DNA from: Hyaloscypha bicolor E
Taxonomy: Eukaryota; Ascomycota; Leotiomycetes; Helotiales; Hyaloscyphaceae
Length of the DNA stretch: 64,000 nucleotides
Direction: 5' to 3'
NCBI RefSeq assembly: GCF_002865645.1
Contig: NW_020194559.1
Location: 806,001 to 870,000, forward strand
Position 1 is the stretch's first letter, and each line of letters opens with the position of its first letter. The position numbers and the translations under genes are program-made. Below are positions 60,254 through 64,000 of this stretch, piece by piece. The notes beneath the pieces are model-generated. The model saw only the letters and a program-made list of their open reading frames with translations. It was not told the DNA's origin and did not search any database.

Positions 60254-60379
60254 TACTCCCCCCCTAATTAAATGTAACTGTGGGTCAAAGTGCAGGAGTT
60301 TTTTTTTTGGTATGGCAACTTGACCGTGCCAGGCTGGTTTGGCGGGGACCCACTATTACATTTATTTAGGGGGGGAGTA
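60254..60379. mobile_element. TA-flanked MITE with about 33-bp terminal inverted repeats
   Basis: Left arm 60254-60286 and right arm 60347-60379 are inverted copies with a few mismatches. Both begin TA followed by CTCCCCCCCTAA. The TA at each end fits a Tc1/mariner-type target duplication, and the C-rich terminus recalls Stowaway-like elements. The core of about 60 bp has a run of nine to ten T and no coding capacity. The arm sequence differs from the MITE at 10403, so two families are represented. Confidence 0.75.
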
Positions 60380-60873
60380 AAGCTGCCAGTGCCTTGCAGG
60401 GGCGGTAATTTCAGTGGGTTTACAGTATCTCAGTCGACGGCGTTACTTTATACCAAGTAACTTCGGCTCCCACGAGGCTTATCTCAGCTGACGACATAAT
60501 TTACTGCGTAACCTCGGATTTCCAGGGGACGAAGTCTGATACTCCGATACTCGCAGACATTTCCGCACCCGGTTTCGGGCCAGCTCAAGTCGGCCCCAGC
60601 AAAGCGAGGAATTGCTGACGAGTACTGCTGGGTCAAGATAAATCCGAGAAAACCTCCCACTAGCTAATTTAAGTCGCTAGCGGCCCTTACCACCGGAATG
60701 TCTCAGTGTCAGATTTCTGAATGGCTCAATTTACTTATTTTACCTACTTTCTAGCTTCCCAATCGCCCCGCCAATAATACCTTACTGCGTAAGTGCGTGC
60801 ACACCCCTCCCTAGCATCGGATTGAACTCCTGTACGTGCAGCTATCCCTTCGTCCGGTGAGACATTGCCACAT
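60380..60873. other. Gene-free interval between MITE and hairpin
   Basis: GC-balanced sequence with no open frame or motif seen. Words such as cagtgccttgcagg recall the flank left of the MITE in inverted form (ccaggggccagc), so the inverted repeat may extend imperfectly beyond the element. Confidence 0.4.
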
Positions 60874-60947
60874 TAGCGGCCGCACATGAATATCTCTAAT
60901 TCAGCCAGAACATAATCCGAATTGGGGATATTCATGTGCGGCCGCTA
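60874..60947. repeat. 21-bp perfect inverted repeat with GC-rich arms
   Basis: The left arm 60874-60894 (tagcggccgcacatgaatat and one more base) is the exact reverse complement of 60927-60947. Each arm holds the octamer gcggccgc. Similarity continues inward for about ten more bases with a few mismatches, leaving a loop of roughly 15 bases. The RNA or single strand would form a strong hairpin. It could be a short MITE, but no clear target duplication is visible. Confidence 0.8.
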
Positions 60948-61300
60948 GAAGGATCCACTGGCCAACCACCCAAACTACTCAACCGCCCAAAATCGCTACC
61001 TTCAAAAAATCATAATTCAATACCCACATAATATTTTACTACCAAATTAATTGTTTTCTGAAGCTTTTTTAGCCCCTCAATATGTCTGTAAAGAAAAATC
61101 ACTATACTGAATTCCCGGACAATCCCAACAAGCTCTCTGAGAGCATGCGATTACAGACGGCCCATAACGATTTTCTCGATTATAATACCAGCAAGAAGAC
61201 TACAGTCGGTCCGATCCAAAAGCGACAAAACGGTCGCCCTTTTATATCTATAATAACTTTTTAACCACAATCCCGAGTAATTAATACTAAGTGATGCGAT
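60948..61300. other. Border sequence with one short open frame
   Basis: A 60-codon plus-strand open frame (61082-61264, beginning MSVKKNHYTEFPDNP) has no recognised motif. It stands at the border to the AT-rich block and may be a remnant of transposon coding DNA. Confidence 0.35.
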
Positions 61301-64000
61301 TATAGAATAGAACCAGGCGAAAAATACCTATTAATCAGATTTTTAATACGATTTGTGGTTAATTAGTAATCGAGTTTTGAAATATACGGACATTTCTTAC
61401 TTTTTTCATTTCTGACTATACAAAACGCCAAAATATTTTACCAAAGTCACGTATACCTAAGTAAATAATAAATTAAACTTAGACTTATAAGGTCTTATAA
61501 GGCTTCTTAAGCTTCTATAAGCTTAGTATATCTAGTAAAAGCCTAAATTTTAAGAGTTACTACTAAAGAGAATATAAAGTATAAAAAGTTTATGATTTTA
61601 ATCACGTGCAGCCTCGTATACTATACAAGATGTGATTTTTTACTCTTACAAAACGCCAAAATTTCTATGCGAGCTTATATAAAAATAGTTATATACTTTA
61701 TAACTTCTATAATATTAAAGGTATTAAAAATCGGAGACTAAGGAAATAATTACTATAAGATATATAATAGTTCTAATTAATATAATTTATATTAATTAGT
61801 ATTTTAGTAGACTTTTTTTTTATTGCTTTTGAATTAAATCAACTATAAATCCATTTGAAAATATGTAAGAGAATATGGAATTATATATGAAATCTTTCGA
61901 GATTGAATTAATAAAGTAAAACTAAAGAAATAAGATATAGTAGTAAAATAATATTTATTAGAAAGGCAAAAAGCAGTTATTTAGTATTATATTCGAAAAT
62001 TAGAAGTATGGAATTGGCTCCTAATAGTTTATTAGGTTTGAAAGATAATAATTAAGTTATTAAAGATATAAGGAAAAGATCTAGAAAAGAATTCTCTTAA
62101 AATAAATTAATATTAAGATTTCTTATATTATTATTTCGATTTCAAATCTCGAATTATATTATCCCTTAATAAAGATTATATTATTATAGAAAATCTAAAG
62201 TAAATTATAAGATATTTTAAGCTCTTTTATATAAAGAAAATAGAATATAATATATATAATAATAATATTTATAATATAAATAAAAGGGAAATAATAATAG
62301 AAATATTAGTTAAAATATAGATTATTTATTTTAAAAAAAACCAAAGCTTTTAAGATTATATAATAAGATAATTAAGAATAGGTTTAATTAATTAAATATA
62401 TATTTTTAAATAAATAAGTTTTTAATTTATATATTATTTTTAAACCCAAAATTCTTTTTAAAAATTAGATTAAAGTATTATTTATTAAATATATTTAAAT
62501 TTTTAAAAAGAATTAAATAAATAATAAGCTTTATATTAAATAATTTAAAAAGATATTAAAATTAGAAATACTAAAATTAAAGAAAGAAAAATATAAAACA
62601 TTTTCTTAATAAATTCAAATTTCTATAAATATAATAATTAGTATAAATAAATACTTTTAATTACTATAATATTACTTCTTTTAAAGAAAATATAGCCTTT
62701 TTCTATTTAATTCCGAAATTATTATTAATATATTATTTATAGTAATTTCATAAAGAGAAAAATATATATAAAAAGCTTTTATATTTCCTTTTTCTTTTAT
62801 TTTTTAATTTTTAATTTTATCTAGTTAATTAATTATATCTAGTAATTTAGCTCTTTTAATTATTATAATTCTAAAGAATATTACAAATATTAAAGCTATT
62901 CTTAAAATTAATAAAGAAATTAATAGTAAGCTTAATAAAGTTCTCATTTATTAATTAAAAATTCGAGTTTCTTAAATTAATATATAAAGGCATTTCTAAA
63001 GTCTTTAATTTATAGTTTAAAAACTTATAAATTTAGCTATTATAATAATTACTAAAACTATTTTCTTTTAAGCTATTAATAAAAAGCTAATTAATATAGC
63101 TAATAAATATAAGAATTAAAAAAAGATATCGAAAAAATTAAAAATAAAATTATAGATATAAAAATATTAAATATTAAATTAATAAAAAAGATATTTAAAA
63201 TAAAAATAATTAAAAGAATATAAAGAAAAAACTTATAAAAAAGAAGAAGCTAAAGGCTTTCTATAAATTATAAAAAGTATTTTATAGTTATATTCTTAAT
63301 AATTTTTGAAAATAGAACTTTAATTTATTTTAAAATATTAATAATTTTAATACTTTTATAATTTAATTATTAAAGCTATTAAAGCTATTAAAGCTATTAA
63401 AAGCTTTAAAAATACTAAAAGCTAGTAAAATAAAAGCTTTTTAATTATATATATATATTTTCAGAAATCGATTTTTCTAATATATTTTAATTATTAATAA
63501 AGCCTTAATTAGTTATATTTTTCTTTTTTATTTAATTAACTATTTCCTTATCTTTAAAATAATAATTTCCTGAAAAAAATAATTTATTAATTAAATTATT
63601 TATAGAATATAAAATTATATAATTATATCTTATATTTCGAATTTTATAATTATATATATAACTTTTAAAAAAATAATTATATTAATACTAGAATTTCTTT
63701 AGAAATATAAAAAATAGTATTTTTTTCTAATTATATATTAATTTCCTAATTTGGTTTAATACTAGACTTTTTAAATATTTTATATATATTTTCTTATTTT
63801 ATATTTCTATTTTATATATTTATTTCTTATTTTATTTATATTTAATCTATTTCTTTATATCTAATTATATTTTATTTATATTAATTAAATACTTAAAAGT
63901 ATTTAATAGTTTTAATTTTATTATAAAATTAGTAGAAATTGATTTTCTTTTAATTTATTTAATTTTTTATTATTTATATATTTAATAGAAATATATTATA
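61301..64000. repeat. AT-rich, ORF-free block (probable RIP-degraded repeat DNA)
   Basis: Same composition as the left edge: nearly all A/T, few CpA or CpG steps, no open frames. A 15-bp word, acaaaacgccaaaat, is present twice (about 61424 and 61656) in the less degraded margin. The block runs off the right edge. Confidence 0.75.

Noticed and set aside
1..64000. CRISPR arrays, tRNA or rRNA genes, telomere repeats
   Set aside because: No regularly spaced repeat array, cloverleaf sequence, rRNA-like stretch or TTAGGG-type run was seen. CRISPR arrays are also not expected in a fungal nuclear genome.

Overview
The window is nuclear DNA of a filamentous ascomycete. Genes carry many short introns (about 45-70 bp) with GTRAGT-like donors and CTRAC-type branch points. 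The gene families are fungal: Zn2Cys6 regulator, highly reducing polyketide synthase, LysM protein, fungal sugar transporter, TEF1. GC-balanced gene blocks alternate with very AT-rich, ORF-free blocks (1-4690, about 37640-38000, 61300-64000), the usual outcome of repeat-induced point mutation (RIP) on old transposons. A leotiomycete-like fungus is my guess, but nothing in the sequence fixes the class. Exon joins were derived by hand from splice signals and checked by reading-frame phase.

Layout. 1-5300: AT-rich, decayed, with a small GC-rich tandem-repeat island. 5300-7300: GC-richer DNA with short repeats and no convincing gene. 7359-9783: multi-exon unknown protein (-). 10403-10565: MITE. 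12426-13335: broken membrane-protein gene. 14322-17301: RBR-type E3 ubiquitin ligase (+). 17963-19100: intradiol ring-cleavage dioxygenase (+). 20742-33861: a run of carbon-metabolism genes: GH2 beta-mannosidase (-), Gfo/Idh/MocA dehydrogenase (-), PhyH-type dioxygenase (+), Zn2Cys6 regulator (-), sugar-porter MFS transporter (+) and an unknown 219-residue protein (-). 34943-35535: secreted protein with eight cysteines (-). 38117-38985: broken aminoglycoside-phosphotransferase-like kinase gene. 42109-42553: membrane-anchored LysM protein (-). 43605-44143: broken Thr/Ser-rich secreted protein gene. 47472-49380: TEF1 (-). 51144-59530: intact 14-exon highly reducing polyketide synthase of 2486 residues (-). 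60254-60379 and 60874-60947: a TA-flanked MITE and a GC-rich hairpin, just before the right AT-rich block.

How the genes may work together. The 20.7-32.2 kb block looks like a small sugar-catabolism cluster. A transporter would import a sugar or glycoside, the mannosidase would release the sugar, and the dehydrogenase and dioxygenase would modify it, with a pathway regulator transcribed divergently from the transporter. A 98-bp tandem duplication sits between regulator and transporter. This is inference from gene order. The polyketide synthase stands alone: no tailoring enzyme, transporter or regulator is visible on the tef1 side, and the other side runs into AT-rich DNA. Three broken genes (12.4, 38.1 and 43.6 kb) carry stop codons reachable by C-to-T change, consistent with past RIP or RIP leakage outside the AT-rich blocks.
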